NCBI RefSeq assembly: GCF_028823665.1
Contig: NZ_JAPEHV010000005.1
Coordinates: 186,001 to 250,000, forward strand
DNA from: Microbacterium sp. C7(2022)
GTDB lineage: Bacteria > Actinomycetota > Actinomycetes > Actinomycetales > Microbacteriaceae
Length of the DNA: 64,000 bases
Direction: 5' to 3'
Part shown: one piece after another, positions 42,178-52,100 of the stretch
Layout: each line of letters starts with the position of its first letter
How positions within the stretch are numbered: position 1 is the first letter of the stretch
Program-made: the position numbers and the translations under genes
The notes under the pieces: generated by a model
Databases searched by the model: none
Told to the model about the DNA's origin: nothing
Seen by the model: the letters and a program-made list of their open reading frames with translations, nothing else

Positions 42178-44334
42178 ATGCCATCCTTCTCACTCGAGTC
42201 GCGCCTGGATGGCGCGGTGGGTGGAAAGACGGCGAAAGCCCTGGAGCGCGCGTTCGGTATGCACTCCGTGGGTGATCTCATGGCACATTATCCGCGGCGC
42301 TATGCGCGTCGCGGTGAGCTCACCGAGATTTCTTCGCTGCCGGTTGGCGAGCCGGTGACAATCGTCGCCGAAGTATTGCGCGCGAGCGAACGACGGATGC
42401 AACAACGCAAAGGGTCGATCCTCGAAGTCGTCATCAGCGACGGGCAGGGCACGCTCTCACTGACGTTCTTCAACCAGACCTGGCGGGCGAAGGAACTGGT
42501 GCCCGGTCGGCGTGGGATCTTCGCGGGAAAGGTGGGGGAGTACCGTCAGTCGAAGCAGCTCACCCATCCCGACTACGAGCTCTTCGACGACGAGGCATCG
42601 GCCCGCGAGAAAGCCGAACGAAACGCCCACCTGCCGATTCCGATCTACCCGGCGACGAGTTCGCTGGCGAGCTGGCAGATCGCCAAGATCATCGCGCTCG
42701 TCCTCGACGGCCTCGGCGATGTTCCTGACCCCCTGCCCGACGACGTCCGGCGCCGTGGGCATTACCTCGATGCGCGCATCGCCATCGAGCACATCCACCG
42801 CCCGGCACATGACGACCAGATCGACCCGGCGCGCGCGACGTTGCGCATGCAAGAAGCGTTCGTGCTGCAGACCGCGCTCCTGCAGCAACGCGCCGCTGTG
42901 CGTGAGTTGTCGGCGACCCGTCGTGAAGCAGGAGATCTTCTCGAACAGTTCGATGCGGCACTGCCGTTCGAGCGCACGCCCGATCAGATCACGGTGGGCG
43001 ACCAGATCTCGTCTGACGTGCAACAGCCATGGCCCATGAACCGCCTCGTGCAGGGGGAAGTCGGTTCGGGCAAGACGCTCGTCGCGCTGCGAGCGATGCT
43101 CCAAGTCGCCCAGACAGGCGGCCAATCGGCGCTCATCGCTCCGACCGAAGTGCTGGCTGCCCAGCACCTGCGATCCATTGCGCGGATGCTGGGGCCACAG
43201 CTCGCTCCGCAACTCATGCCCACCCTGCTGACGGGACAGATGTCGGCACCAGAGCGACGCAAAGCAGCGTTGCGCGTCGCATCCGGCCAAGCGCGCATCG
43301 TTGTGGGGACGCACGCGCTCCTGAGCGAATCGACGACCTTCGCCGACCTGGGCTTGGTCGTCGTCGACGAGCAACACCGGTTCGGTGTCGAACAGCGCGA
43401 GACGCTGCGGGCCAAGGGGGCGGCGCCTCACGTGCTCGTGCTCACCGCAACGCCGATCCCTCGTACGGTCGCGATGACGGTGTTCGGCGATCTCGACGTG
43501 TCGACGATTCGCACCATGCCCCCGGGGCGCGCGGGCATCCAGACGTTCGTCGCCCCTGTCGCAGAGAAGCCTGCCTGGTTCTCTCGCGTGTGGGAGCGTG
43601 TGGCCGAGGAAGTCGCTCAAGGCCTCCAGGCGTTCGTCGTCTGTGCTGCCATCGACGCCGAGGCGCTCACGCGCGACGACACGGCAGACCCGACGGCGGA
43701 GCAGCCCGCAGCCGAGCGCACGCGGTGGGGCGTCGTGCAAGCCGCCGACATGCTGTCGCGGCATCCGGCTTTCTCCAACATCCGAGTGCAGATCCTGCAT
43801 GGGAAGATGGCGAGTGACGAGAAGGACGCCGTGATGCAGGCATTCGCCCGCGGCGAGATTGACGTGCTCGTGGCGACAACTGTCGTGGAAGTCGGCGTCG
43901 ATGTGCCCAACGCTTCGACCATGGTGATTCTGGAAGCCGATCGGTTCGGGGTCTCTCAGTTGCATCAGCTTCGAGGTCGCGTCGGGCGTGGGTCCGCACC
44001 CGGTCTCTGTCTGCTTGTCACCGAAGCTCTCGCAGGCACACGCACTCGTGATCGAGTGGATGCTGTCGCCGCCACTCTCGACGGCTTCGCGCTCGCTGAG
44101 ATCGACCTCGATCTCAGAGGCGAGGGCGATGTGCTCGGTGACGTGCAGGCCGGCGCACGTTCGTCGCTGAGGTTGCTGCGCGTGGCGACGGACGCCGACG
44201 TCATCGCCGAGGCCCGTGTCGCAGCGGCCCGTCTGCTGGAGCAGGACCCGTCATTGCGTGACCACCCGGGCGTCGCGGCCGCAATCGAGCGACGTGTGGG
44301 CGTTCACGAGCGCGCCGCCCTCGCCAAGAACTGA
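42178..44334 (+). CDS. recG: ATP-dependent DNA helicase RecG
   Basis: A 718-residue fork-remodelling helicase. The N-terminal wedge/OB domain (HYPRRYARRGE, VISDGQGTLSLTFFNQTW) recognises branched DNA; the motor has Walker A GEVGSGKTLVAL near residue 297, the RecG-specific VVDEQHRFGVEQRE, LTATPIPRT, and the second RecA domain with VATTVVEVGVDVPNAS and LRGRVGRG. Ends normally. ATG start with leaderless -10; coaD is 39 nt downstream with its own box. Confidence 0.95.
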   Translation: MPSFSLESRLDGAVGGKTAKALERAFGMHSVGDLMAHYPRRYARRGELTEISSLPVGEPVTIVAEVLRASERRMQQRKGSILEVVISDGQGTLSLTFFNQTWRAKELVPGRRGIFAGKVGEYRQSKQLTHPDYELFDDEASAREKAERNAHLPIPIYPATSSLASWQIAKIIALVLDGLGDVPDPLPDDVRRRGHYLDARIAIEHIHRPAHDDQIDPARATLRMQEAFVLQTALLQQRAAVRELSATRREAGDLLEQFDAALPFERTPDQITVGDQISSDVQQPWPMNRLVQGEVGSGKTLVALRAMLQVAQTGGQSALIAPTEVLAAQHLRSIARMLGPQLAPQLMPTLLTGQMSAPERRKAALRVASGQARIVVGTHALLSESTTFADLGLVVVDEQHRFGVEQRETLRAKGAAPHVLVLTATPIPRTVAMTVFGDLDVSTIRTMPPGRAGIQTFVAPVAEKPAWFSRVWERVAEEVAQGLQAFVVCAAIDAEALTRDDTADPTAEQPAAERTRWGVVQAADMLSRHPAFSNIRVQILHGKMASDEKDAVMQAFARGEIDVLVATTVVEVGVDVPNASTMVILEADRFGVSQLHQLRGRVGRGSAPGLCLLVTEALAGTRTRDRVDAVAATLDGFALAEIDLDLRGEGDVLGDVQAGARSSLRLLRVATDADVIAEARVAAARLLEQDPSLRDHPGVAAAIERRVGVHERAALAKN

Positions 44335-44361
44335 CGGCGCGGTGCCCCGCGCGGCTCCCGC

Positions 44362-44367
44362 TAGTCT
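44362..44367 (+). promoter_or_regulatory. -10 box of coaD (leaderless)
   Basis: TAGTCT, 6 nt before the coaD ATG. Confidence 0.5.
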
Positions 44368-44373
44368 GGGTGC

Positions 44374-44871
44374 ATGACTCGCCGGATCGCTGTCGTCCCC
44401 GGATCATTTGACCCGCCGACGCTCGGACACCTCGACGTGATCCAGCGTGCCGCGGCGCTGTATGACGAACTCCACGTGCTCGTCGTGCACAATCCCGGCA
44501 AAGAAGCGATGCTGCCGATCGCCCAGCGACTGTCGTTGATCGAGCAGTCTCTCGCGGAGAGCGACATCGAGGGCAACGTCGTGGTGGCGTCGTGGAGCGT
44601 CGGACTCCTGGTGGATTACGCCACCGATGTCGGCGCCAGCGTTTTGGTGAAGGGCATCCGATCCCAGGTCGATGTCGCGTATGAGACCCCCATGGCGATC
44701 GTGAACCGGCACCTCGCGCACATCGAGACCGTGTTCCTGTTGCCGGATCCCTCGCACGCGCTGGTGTCGTCGTCGCTCGTGCGGCAGGTCGCGTCCCTGG
44801 GCGGTGACGTGTCGCCGTTCGTGCCGCCCGCCGTGGCCAGGTTCCTCGACACCGGCGCGCGGGGTATCTGA
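44374..44871 (+). CDS. coaD: phosphopantetheine adenylyltransferase
   Basis: A 165-residue nucleotidyltransferase for coenzyme A synthesis. Motif [13 protein letters not shown] (with the T/HxGH adenylate site), [16 protein letters not shown] and the late [20 protein letters not shown] are standard CoaD. It supplies CoA for the acyl-CoA pathways in the window. Starts a short run yceD-rpmF-rnc-mutM that is conserved in actinobacteria. Confidence 0.95.
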   Translation: MTRRIAVVPGSFDPPTLGHLDVIQRAAALYDELHVLVVHNPGKEAMLPIAQRLSLIEQSLAESDIEGNVVVASWSVGLLVDYATDVGASVLVKGIRSQVDVAYETPMAIVNRHLAHIETVFLLPDPSHALVSSSLVRQVASLGGDVSPFVPPAVARFLDTGARGI

Positions 44872-44895
44872 CCGCCACGTCGGCACCCGCGCGGG

Positions 44896-44901
44896 TAGCA
44901 T
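44896..44901 (+). promoter_or_regulatory. -10 box of yceD-rpmF (near-leaderless)
   Basis: TAGCAT, 8 nt before the GTG at 44910; too close (2 nt) to the GTG at 44904, which is why the later start is preferred. Confidence 0.4.
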
Positions 44902-44909
44902 GGGTGATC

Positions 44910-45476
44910 GTGAGAACTCACCGTCCTGGCCCTTTTGCGTTTCCCGTTCGTGACATCGTCAATCGCCCCGGCGAGATGCGCGAGTTCGATATCGCCGTCC
45001 CTACGACGGCGCAGTGGGGCGAAGGGCTTGTCGCCTTTCCCGAGGGTGCCCAGATCGACGTCGAGGTGCGACTCGAGTCCGTTCACGAGGGAATTCTCGT
45101 CTCGGGGACAGCCGCCGGAGAGTCGGTCGGGGAGTGCGGGAGATGCCTGACCGAGATCGAGCAGGACGTCGAAGTCGAGTTTCAAGAGCTTTTCGCGTAT
45201 CCTGGTGAGGAAGCAACTGACTTCGAGGTTCAAGACGACCACGTGGATCTTGAAACTCTGGTCAGGGATGCGATGGTCCTGTCGCTTCCGTTTCAGCCGG
45301 TGTGTCAGCCGGATTGCCCCGGGCTCGACCCGATGACGGGTGAGAGACTGACCGTGAGCACCGAACCAGAGCAGCGTGAGCCCCTCGATCCTCGCTGGGC
45401 CGCGCTCCAGGACTTCACCACAGACCACGACGACGAAGCAACGCGCTCTGGCGTCGACCACACAGAAGAGAGCTAG
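44910..45476 (+). CDS. YceD/DUF177 family protein
   Basis: A 188-residue protein of the DUF177 family. It carries the conserved [14 protein letters not shown] (C-x2-C) and, later, [10 protein letters not shown], a second Cys pair, so it may bind zinc. Family members sit directly before rpmF across bacteria and have been tied to 23S rRNA handling or L32 production. The stop is 2 nt before rpmF. Start chosen from the promoter spacing (GTG 44910). Confidence 0.85.
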   Translation: MRTHRPGPFAFPVRDIVNRPGEMREFDIAVPTTAQWGEGLVAFPEGAQIDVEVRLESVHEGILVSGTAAGESVGECGRCLTEIEQDVEVEFQELFAYPGEEATDFEVQDDHVDLETLVRDAMVLSLPFQPVCQPDCPGLDPMTGERLTVSTEPEQREPLDPRWAALQDFTTDHDDEATRSGVDHTEES

Positions 45477-45478
45477 CT

Positions 45479-45688
45479 ATGGCAGGCAACCCCCCGAAGC
45501 GGAAAGTCTCCCGTTCCAACACGCGCTCACGTCGCGCGCAGTGGAAGGCCGAGGCCCCCACGCTCGTCAAGACGGTCGAGAACGGCAAGGTCGTCTACAG
45601 CCGTCCTCACCAGGCGAAGGTCGTCACGGACTCGCAGGGCACGGAACTGTTCCTCGAGTACAAGGGCCGCAAGGTCGCCGACGTCTGA
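45479..45688 (+). CDS. rpmF: 50S ribosomal protein L32
   Basis: A 69-residue basic ribosomal protein, beginning [20 protein letters not shown]. It lacks the Cys zinc-ribbon seen in many L32 proteins, so it is a zinc-free form, like the L31 of this window. Cotranscribed with yceD; rnc follows 22 nt later. Confidence 0.93.
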   Translation: MAGNPPKRKVSRSNTRSRRAQWKAEAPTLVKTVENGKVVYSRPHQAKVVTDSQGTELFLEYKGRKVADV

Positions 45689-45710
45689 TCTCGCCGGAAC
45701 GGCGAAGACG

Positions 45711-46412
45711 TTGACTGACGTCCCGGTTGCGCACGGCGCGACTGAACAACTTACACAGAAGCTCGGAGTCGATATCGACCCCGAGCTTCTGTTGCTGGCA
45801 TTGACGCATCGATCCTGGGCGTACGAGAACGGTCAGGGCCCGCACAACGAGCGCCTCGAGTTCTTGGGCGACTCCGTGCTCGGGCAAGCGGTGACCGTTC
45901 GGCTCTACACCAGGCACCCTGAACTCGACGAGGGCTCCTTGGCCAAGCGTCGCGCGAGCGTCGTGTCGACGGTCGCGCTGGCCGAAATCGCCCGGGGCAT
46001 CGGCCTGGGAGAGTACCTCCGCCTCGGCAAGGGTGAGGATCAGACCGGTGGGCGGGACAAGGACTCGATCCTCGCTGACACGATGGAAGCCGTCTTCGGT
46101 TCGGCGTACCTGTCCGCGGGGCCCGAGGCTGCGAGCGCCCTGGTTCTGCGGCTCGTCGAGCCGTTGCTCGCAGACCCCGAGCGCTACGGTGCGGCGATGG
46201 ACCCGAAGACCAGCCTTCAAGAGCTCGCGGCGCGACGTGGTGTGGGCGCGCCCACATACTCTGTGACCGCGTCCGGTCCCGACCACGATCGCAGCTTCAC
46301 CGCCACGGTCACTGTGGGCGACGTGACCGGTACTGGCGCGGGCACGAGTAAGAAATTCGCCGAGATGGCCGCCGCGCTGTGCGCGTGGCACGAGCTCAGC
46401 GCTCGTGCCTGA
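45711..46412 (+). CDS. rnc: ribonuclease III
   Basis: A 233-residue double-strand RNase. The signature HNERLEFLGDSVLG is near residue 44, a second acidic site DTMEAVFGSAYL near 124, and the C-terminal dsRNA-binding domain has SLQELAARRGVGAPTY and GTGAGTSKKFAEMAAA. It processes rRNA precursors. TTG start is the only one that keeps the N-terminus; mutM begins 8 nt before its end. Confidence 0.93.
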   Translation: MTDVPVAHGATEQLTQKLGVDIDPELLLLALTHRSWAYENGQGPHNERLEFLGDSVLGQAVTVRLYTRHPELDEGSLAKRRASVVSTVALAEIARGIGLGEYLRLGKGEDQTGGRDKDSILADTMEAVFGSAYLSAGPEAASALVLRLVEPLLADPERYGAAMDPKTSLQELAARRGVGAPTYSVTASGPDHDRSFTATVTVGDVTGTGAGTSKKFAEMAAALCAWHELSARA

Positions 46413-47313
46413 GCTTCCCGAGGTCGAAGTCGTCCGCGCCGGCCTTGCCCCGGCTGTGACGGAGGCTACCGTGACAGCGGTTTCGGTGTGGGATGTTCGC
46501 GCACTCACGCGGCACAGCGGAGACACTCAGTCCTTCGAGGGCGCGGTGACGGGACGCCGCATCACCGCGGCCGTTCGTCGCGGAAAGTTCCTCTGGTTCC
46601 CGCTGTCACCCCCCGGGGCAAGTAGTCCGCCCACCGAGGCAGTCGTCGCCCATCTTGGGATGAGCGGCCAGATGCTCCTGCGCGTACCGGGGGCCGAACG
46701 CGAACGTCACGAGCGTGTTCGGATCGACCTGCACCATCCGCTGCACGGCGAACTGGTGGTCGTCTTTTCCGACCAGCGCACGTTCGGCTCGCTGGCCGTC
46801 GACGCGCTGCTCCCCACCGTCGAGGGTGCTCCGGGTGGGTTCGGTGACGAATCGCCCGTCGTGCCAGGCCAAGTCGCGCACATCGCGCGAGACCCGCTTG
46901 ACCCGGCGTTCTCCGATCAAGGTTTTCGTGACGGCCTACGTGGGCGCGCGGTGTCGATTAAGCGGGCGCTCCTGGATCAGACGCGCATCAGCGGTGTAGG
47001 AAACATTTACGCAGACGAGGCGCTCTGGGCTGCCCGCATCCACCCGGACACGGTTGCGCGAGACCTCTCGACGCGACGAGTCTCGCGGCTTCTCAGTGAG
47101 ATCCGCGGTGTGCTGCACAAGGCGTTGGCTGAGGGTGGCACCAGCTTCGATGCTCAGTACGTGAATGTCAACGGCCAGGCCGGGTACTTCGCGCACTCGC
47201 TGAACGCGTACGGCCGCACCGGGCAACCCTGCCCCCGGTGCGGCCGTGCGATCGTGCGCGTGGCATTCACGAACCGCTCGAGTCACTATTGCCCGCGCTG
47301 TCAGAAGCTGTGA
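46405..47313 (+). CDS. mutM: formamidopyrimidine-DNA glycosylase
   Basis: A 302-residue base-excision glycosylase/AP lyase for oxidised purines. N-terminal MPELPEVEVVRAGL gives catalytic Pro2-Glu3; GKFLWF holds the conserved Lys; GVGNIYADEALW is the H2TH region; the C-terminal zinc finger is CPRC ... CPRC. GTG start overlaps rnc by 8 nt. The 3' end overlaps the converging GNAT gene by 47 nt, inside the zinc-finger coding part. Confidence 0.94.
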   Translation: MPELPEVEVVRAGLAPAVTEATVTAVSVWDVRALTRHSGDTQSFEGAVTGRRITAAVRRGKFLWFPLSPPGASSPPTEAVVAHLGMSGQMLLRVPGAERERHERVRIDLHHPLHGELVVVFSDQRTFGSLAVDALLPTVEGAPGGFGDESPVVPGQVAHIARDPLDPAFSDQGFRDGLRGRAVSIKRALLDQTRISGVGNIYADEALWAARIHPDTVARDLSTRRVSRLLSEIRGVLHKALAEGGTSFDAQYVNVNGQAGYFAHSLNAYGRTGQPCPRCGRAIVRVAFTNRSSHYCPRCQKL

Positions 47314-48388
47314 GGGTCTTCTTCCACGCGCCGACGTAGGCAATCGGCTCGAAGCCCAGAGCCTCGTTGATGTCGAGCATGGGACGGTTCTCCTCGGCGT
47401 TGTATGTCAGCACGCGAGGTGACAGTGGCATGCGCTCGCGCCACTTCAGCAAACCGGCGCACTTCACCAGCATCCCGAGCCTGTGGCCGCGGTGCTCCTT
47501 CAAGACGAGCGTGTCTTCCTGGTGGCTGGCCGCGGTGTGATCGACAGGGATCATCAACTCGTTGAACGCGCAGAGGATGCCGCTTTCGACGTGCTGTGCT
47601 GCGGTCACCTGCAATGTAGAGCTCGCGTCGAGGTGTCGCGCTTCGTGGCGTGCCACGCGCGCGGCATCCCACACCTCCTCATCGACGTCGAGAGCCGCAG
47701 CCGGAACGTCCGTCGACATGCGCGACTTCATCCACGCATACCCGTCGATCAGTTCTGGCGGAGTCGGTGCCTCCCATTGCACGATTCGATAGTCCGTCGA
47801 TGCGGCCGTGGCCTCACTGAGTAGTTGCGTGAGCCGCGTCGCTGGCGCACGCAGATCGAACGCGCTGCTTCGCTCCACCTGCTCAAGCGTGTAGCCGTGA
47901 CGGAGGTAGAAGTGTGCGATGTGATCTTTCGGAACTCGACCGAAGCCGGTCGGCGCCTCTATTGCTGGCTCATCCCCGGGCATGTGCTGCGCCCACGATT
48001 GCAGCGTGAGTCGGCCGTGGGCTCGGGCCGTTTGTTCGACCAAACGATACGCCGTCGTTCCGATCCCGCGGCCCCACCATGCCCGCAGGATTTCCACGAG
48101 CCACAGCGCGACGACGGAGTCGGCTTCCTGAGGAATGTCGACACCGACCCGGCCGATGATTTCCCCCTCCGCTTCGATCACCCACACGTACCGCAGGGAG
48201 TCTGGATCCGGCTGGTAGTGAGGGAGGAGGGCCTCGGGCGTGACCGACTCGTCTTCGTGCCCCGAGATTTCGGCGTAGATCTCGTTTCGCACGCGCACCA
48301 TCTCGAGGAAGTCCGCTGCGTCGGCATCGGTGAGGCTTGTTGGTACGTGCATTCGCCGCAGGGTGATGTCGGCGGTCGTGGTGGTCAT
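47267..48388 (-). CDS. tandem GNAT family acetyltransferase
   Basis: A 373-residue protein made of two GNAT domains. The first has VIEAEGEIIGRVGVDIP and the acetyl-CoA loop AWWGRGIGTTAYRLVEQ; the second has LVLKEHRGHRLGMLVK. Two-domain GNATs include mycothiol synthase and drug-modifying enzymes, but key substrate residues are not recognisable here. Last gene of a small minus-strand operon preceded by two short ORFs and a good promoter. Tail overlaps mutM by 47 nt. Confidence 0.82.
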   Translation of the reverse strand: MTTTTADITLRRMHVPTSLTDADAADFLEMVRVRNEIYAEISGHEDESVTPEALLPHYQPDPDSLRYVWVIEAEGEIIGRVGVDIPQEADSVVALWLVEILRAWWGRGIGTTAYRLVEQTARAHGRLTLQSWAQHMPGDEPAIEAPTGFGRVPKDHIAHFYLRHGYTLEQVERSSAFDLRAPATRLTQLLSEATAASTDYRIVQWEAPTPPELIDGYAWMKSRMSTDVPAAALDVDEEVWDAARVARHEARHLDASSTLQVTAAQHVESGILCAFNELMIPVDHTAASHQEDTLVLKEHRGHRLGMLVKCAGLLKWRERMPLSPRVLTYNAEENRPMLDINEALGFEPIAYVGAWKKTLTASDSAGNSDSSGS

Positions 48389-48417
48389 GATGTTCTCGTT
48401 TCTGGAAAAGAGCGCGA

Positions 48418-48675
48418 TCAGTGGCGGTGGGCCAGATACGGCTCGAGTGAGAGTGCGTGGTGTTCGCGCTGAAGCTGCGCGGCCCGATTGCGATGGCGTC
48501 GCTGGTGGTCGCGGGGATCAACGATGCTCCGTCTCACGCTCCACAGGAGAAGTGCGAGCGCGATTCGGTGGGTAGTGCGGTGAATCAACGTCGGCCGAGG
48601 GCGATCGTCGAGGAGATGAGAAATGTCGGATGCCGCGACAGGAGCCGTCGCCACGGCGAGAGGTGAAGGATGCAT
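48418..48675 (-). CDS. small hypothetical protein (85 aa)
   Basis: An 85-residue ORF, 29 nt before the tandem GNAT gene. It has one moderately hydrophobic stretch (HRIALALLLWSVRRS) followed by a basic, His/Arg/Gln-rich tail (DHQRRHRNRAAQLQREHH). Third-position GC is raised, as expected of a real gene here. The frame opens further upstream, but that part lacks the bias, so I use ATG at 48675. No family recognised. Confidence 0.5.
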   Translation of the reverse strand: MHPSPLAVATAPVAASDISHLLDDRPRPTLIHRTTHRIALALLLWSVRRSIVDPRDHQRRHRNRAAQLQREHHALSLEPYLAHRH

Positions 48676-48789
48676 GATGCGCTTTCGAAATGAAGATGAT
48701 GGCCGTTCGCGCAAGTGATGTGCGCGTGAGCGGTCGGTCGTGCAGATGACGCACGGTCGGTGTGCAGAACGCACGGGTGGGAGTTCGAT

Positions 48790-48804
48790 TGATCTCTCAG
48801 ATCA
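48790..48804 (-). other. stem-loop between the two small ORFs
   Basis: TGATCT-CTC-AGATCA, a 6-bp perfect stem with a 3-nt loop, within the 167-nt spacer after the 37-aa ORF. No T tract. Confidence 0.3.
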
Positions 48805-48842
48805 GCCGGGGGAGGACGCGTATTCGCGAACCGGGGCGGGTG

Positions 48843-48956
48843 TCAGGCGACGGAGACGGAACCCTGCATCGCTGAGAAGGAGCGGCGGTTTCCGGGCAGG
48901 AGCGCACGCATGGCTACTCCCGTGGGAGTGAAGACAGCAGTGGTGTTGAACAACAT
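48843..48956 (-). CDS. small ORF of 37 aa, possible leader or small protein
   Basis: A 37-residue ORF starting MLFNTTAVFTPTGVAMRALL. A near-perfect Shine-Dalgarno AAAGGAGG (48963-48970) lies 6 nt in front of the ATG, and a TTGACG-N18-TAGTGT promoter stands behind that. It is the first ORF of the transcript leading to the 85-aa gene and the GNAT gene. It could be a regulatory leader peptide or a functional small protein; the sequence gives no family. Confidence 0.55.
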   Translation of the reverse strand: MLFNTTAVFTPTGVAMRALLPGNRRSFSAMQGSVSVA

Positions 48957-48995
48957 CGGAAACCTCCTTTCGCTCGACTTCGGATGCAAAAGGCG

Positions 48996-49025
48996 ACACT
49001 AGCGCCGTAGGCGTGTTCGCGTCAA
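48996..49025 (-). promoter_or_regulatory. sigma-A type promoter of the GNAT operon
   Basis: Minus strand TTGACG (49025-49020) and TAGTGT (49001-48996) with an 18-nt spacer; the best -35/-10 pair in the window. Transcript would begin near 48989, about 33 nt before the 37-aa ORF. Confidence 0.65.
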
Positions 49026-49141
49026 GCCTTCTTTCAGATTTCGTGTCTGCATGGCGTGTCGCGCCGATCCGTCGGCTTGCGCGGTGTGCGCGCCGACCTC
49101 GGGTACCGTAAGGGCAGGACCAGCGGGCGGAGGACGCGAGT

Positions 49142-52100
49142 ATGCACCTGAAGAGCGTGACGCTCAAAGGGTTCAAGTCGTTCGCGCAGCCGACGACCTT
49201 CGCGCTCGAGCCCGGCGTGACCTGCATTGTCGGTCCGAACGGATCCGGAAAGTCCAACGTCGTCGATGCGCTCGCGTGGGTGATGGGCGAGCAAGGCGCG
49301 AAGACGCTCCGCGGCGGCAAGATGGAAGACGTCATCTTCGCAGGCACAGCCACGCGGGGCCCCTTGGGGCGCGCCGAGGTGCAGTTGACCATCGACAACA
49401 GCGACGGTGCGCTGCCGATCGAGTACGCCGAGGTCACGATCAGTCGCACCCTGTTCCGCAACGGATCGAGCGAGTACGCGATCAACGGTGAGACCTGCCG
49501 TCTGCTGGACGTGCAAGAACTCCTCAGTGATTCGGGCCTCGGTCGCGAAATGCACGTCATCGTCGGTCAGGGGCGCTTGGATACCGTCCTGCAAGCTACT
49601 CCCGAAGATCGACGTGGCTTCATCGAAGAAGCTGCCGGCATCCTCAAGCACCGCCGCCGCAAAGAGAAGACGCTGCGCAAACTTGACGCGATGGAGGCGA
49701 ACTTGACGCGGCTGAGTGACTTGGCCGGAGAGCTGCGGCGCCAGCTCAAGCCGCTCGGGCGCCAAGCGGAAATCGCCCGTGAAGCCGCGACGATCGCCGC
49801 GGTGGTTCGCGATGCCAAGGCACGTTTGATGGCAGATGATCTCGTGGGGCTGCGCCGCGAGCTCGCGCAGTACGCGCAGAGCGAGCACGAGCGCCACGCG
49901 GAGCGCCTCGTTCTGCAGGACCAGCTCGAGAACACCCGCGCCCGGATCGAGCAGCTGGAAGGCGAGCAGCGCTCCGAGGCTGTGGACGAAGCGCGTCGAG
50001 TCACCTTCGCGCTCGAACGCGTCCAGGAGCGCACGCGAGGACTGTATTCGCTTGCCGGGCAACGCCTGGCGCTCCTCGGTGCCGCCGACGACGAGGAGCG
50101 GCTCGAACTCACGACGGTCTCGCAGGCCATGATCGACGAGGCGCGAGCAGAGATCGACGACATCGCCGCGGGCCTCGGTGATGCCCAGGATGCTGCCGCG
50201 GAGGCCGCTCGGGGCGTGGTTCGCGCGCGAGGCGAGCTCGATGCGCTCGACACGGACATTGCGGCTCAGAGCGCTCTGGTCTCTGAACACGACATGAAGC
50301 TGACCGCGCTTCGCGGGTCTGCGGATGCCGCGGCTTCCGCACTTGCCGCCGTCCAGACTGCGGTCGAGCGTCAGCAACGTGCACTCGATGCGGCGTTGGC
50401 TCGGCGCGCCGAGGCTGAGGAAGCACTCGCTGGGGTGGATCCCTCGCTGGTCCCTGAGGGCAGTGCGGCGGAGTACGCGACCGCGTATGAGAGGGCTCAG
50501 CGCGTCGCATCCGATGCTGAGGCGACGCTCGCGCAACTGCGTGAGCGCCTTCATGCTGCCGAGCGCGAGCGTGATGCGCTCACCGCGCAGACCGCCGCGC
50601 TCTCGCGCGCCCTCGATGTGAAGAACGCGGCATCGACGATCCTCGGCGAGGGGCGAGCCGGCGTCCGCGGTATCGTCGGCGATACCATCGCGGTGACGCC
50701 GGGATTCGAGGCGGCGATCGCGGCGTTGCTCGGGTCCTTTGCAGAGGGATTGCTTCTCGATGACGCCGACGCCGCCGCGGCGCTTGCCGATGACCTGCGT
50801 GCGGGAGATCTCGGTGTCGTCGACATGGTGATTGCGGACACGCCGGCGCCCGGAGCAACCCCGTTGAGCGGGAACGGTCTCACGCCGGCACGGGAGGTCG
50901 TGACCGGGCCACCTGGTGTGCAGGGCCTGCTCGCACGCGCACTCATCGTCGACGATCTCGCAGCCGCCCGGAGTGCGGTAGCGGAGTGGGAAGACGCGCA
51001 CGCGGGCTGGACCTTCGTCACGCGTGCGGGCGAGGTCTACACCCCGTACTCGCTCCGCGCAGGCGCCGGGTCGTCTCGTTCGCGCCTCGAACTGGTCGCC
51101 GAGCGGGATGCAGCCGCGGAGCGCCGAGACGAGATCGCGGTTGTCGCTGACGCGCTGCGAGAGTCGCTCGCCGATGCTGCGCAGGCGCACGAGCAGGCCC
51201 GGCAACGGACGAAGGCCGCACTCACGACGCTTCGCGAGCACGACGCCGCGCTGGCTGCTCACACCGAACAAGTGAACCGCGCGACCGTGCGCCACGAGGC
51301 AGCCGTCGCCGAATGCGAGCGACTGTCGGCCGGACTCGCGCAGGCGCAGTCGGCCGTTGCCGAGGCCGAGGGTGCCGTTCGGGTGACCGACGACCAGTTG
51401 ACAGCTGCGCTCGAAGCGCCGCGGCCCATCCTCGATGCGTCGGCGCGGGATGGACTCTTGGCATCGCTCGAGCACGCCCGCGACGCGGAAATGCGTTCGC
51501 GTCTCGAGGTCGAGACGCTGCGCGAGCGCATCCGTGCGGGCGAGGGGCGTGTGCAGTCGCTGGAGCGCCAACGCGAACGCGAGCGCGAAGCTGCTGCGGA
51601 AGCCGCGCGACGAACGGTGATCCGACGCGCGCAACGTGATGTGGCAGCCAGCGTCGCGGCCGAACTGCCAGCCCTGCTGGACGCGATCGATCGTTCCTTG
51701 TCTCAGGCTCGCGTCGAACTTGCGGCAGCGGAGTCTGCGCGCACCGCGATCACTGGAGAGCTTTCCGAGCTGCGGCGTACCGAGGCGTCGGTGCGCGAGC
51801 GCGTTGGGGCTTTGACGGAATCAGTGCACGGCCTGGAACTTCAGATCCACGAGAAGAAGCTCCACGTGACTTCGCTGGTGGAGCGAGTCGCCTCGGAGCT
51901 CGGGTTGGACGAGGATATTCTGATTGCGGAATATGGTCCAGATCAGGCGGCGCCCGGCGAGACTGAGGATGACGCTGTGCCGTACGATCGCACGGCACAG
52001 AAGAAGCGGCTGCAAGAGGCGGAACGCAAACTCGGACAGTTAGGGCGCGTTAATCCGCTCGCGCTGGAGGAGTTCGCCGCGTTAGAGCAGCGTCACAAGT

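Noticed and set aside
49034..51634. Long open frame (866 codons) on the minus strand across smc
   Set aside because: It is antisense to the conserved smc gene; long empty frames opposite high-GC genes are expected. No family signal was seen.
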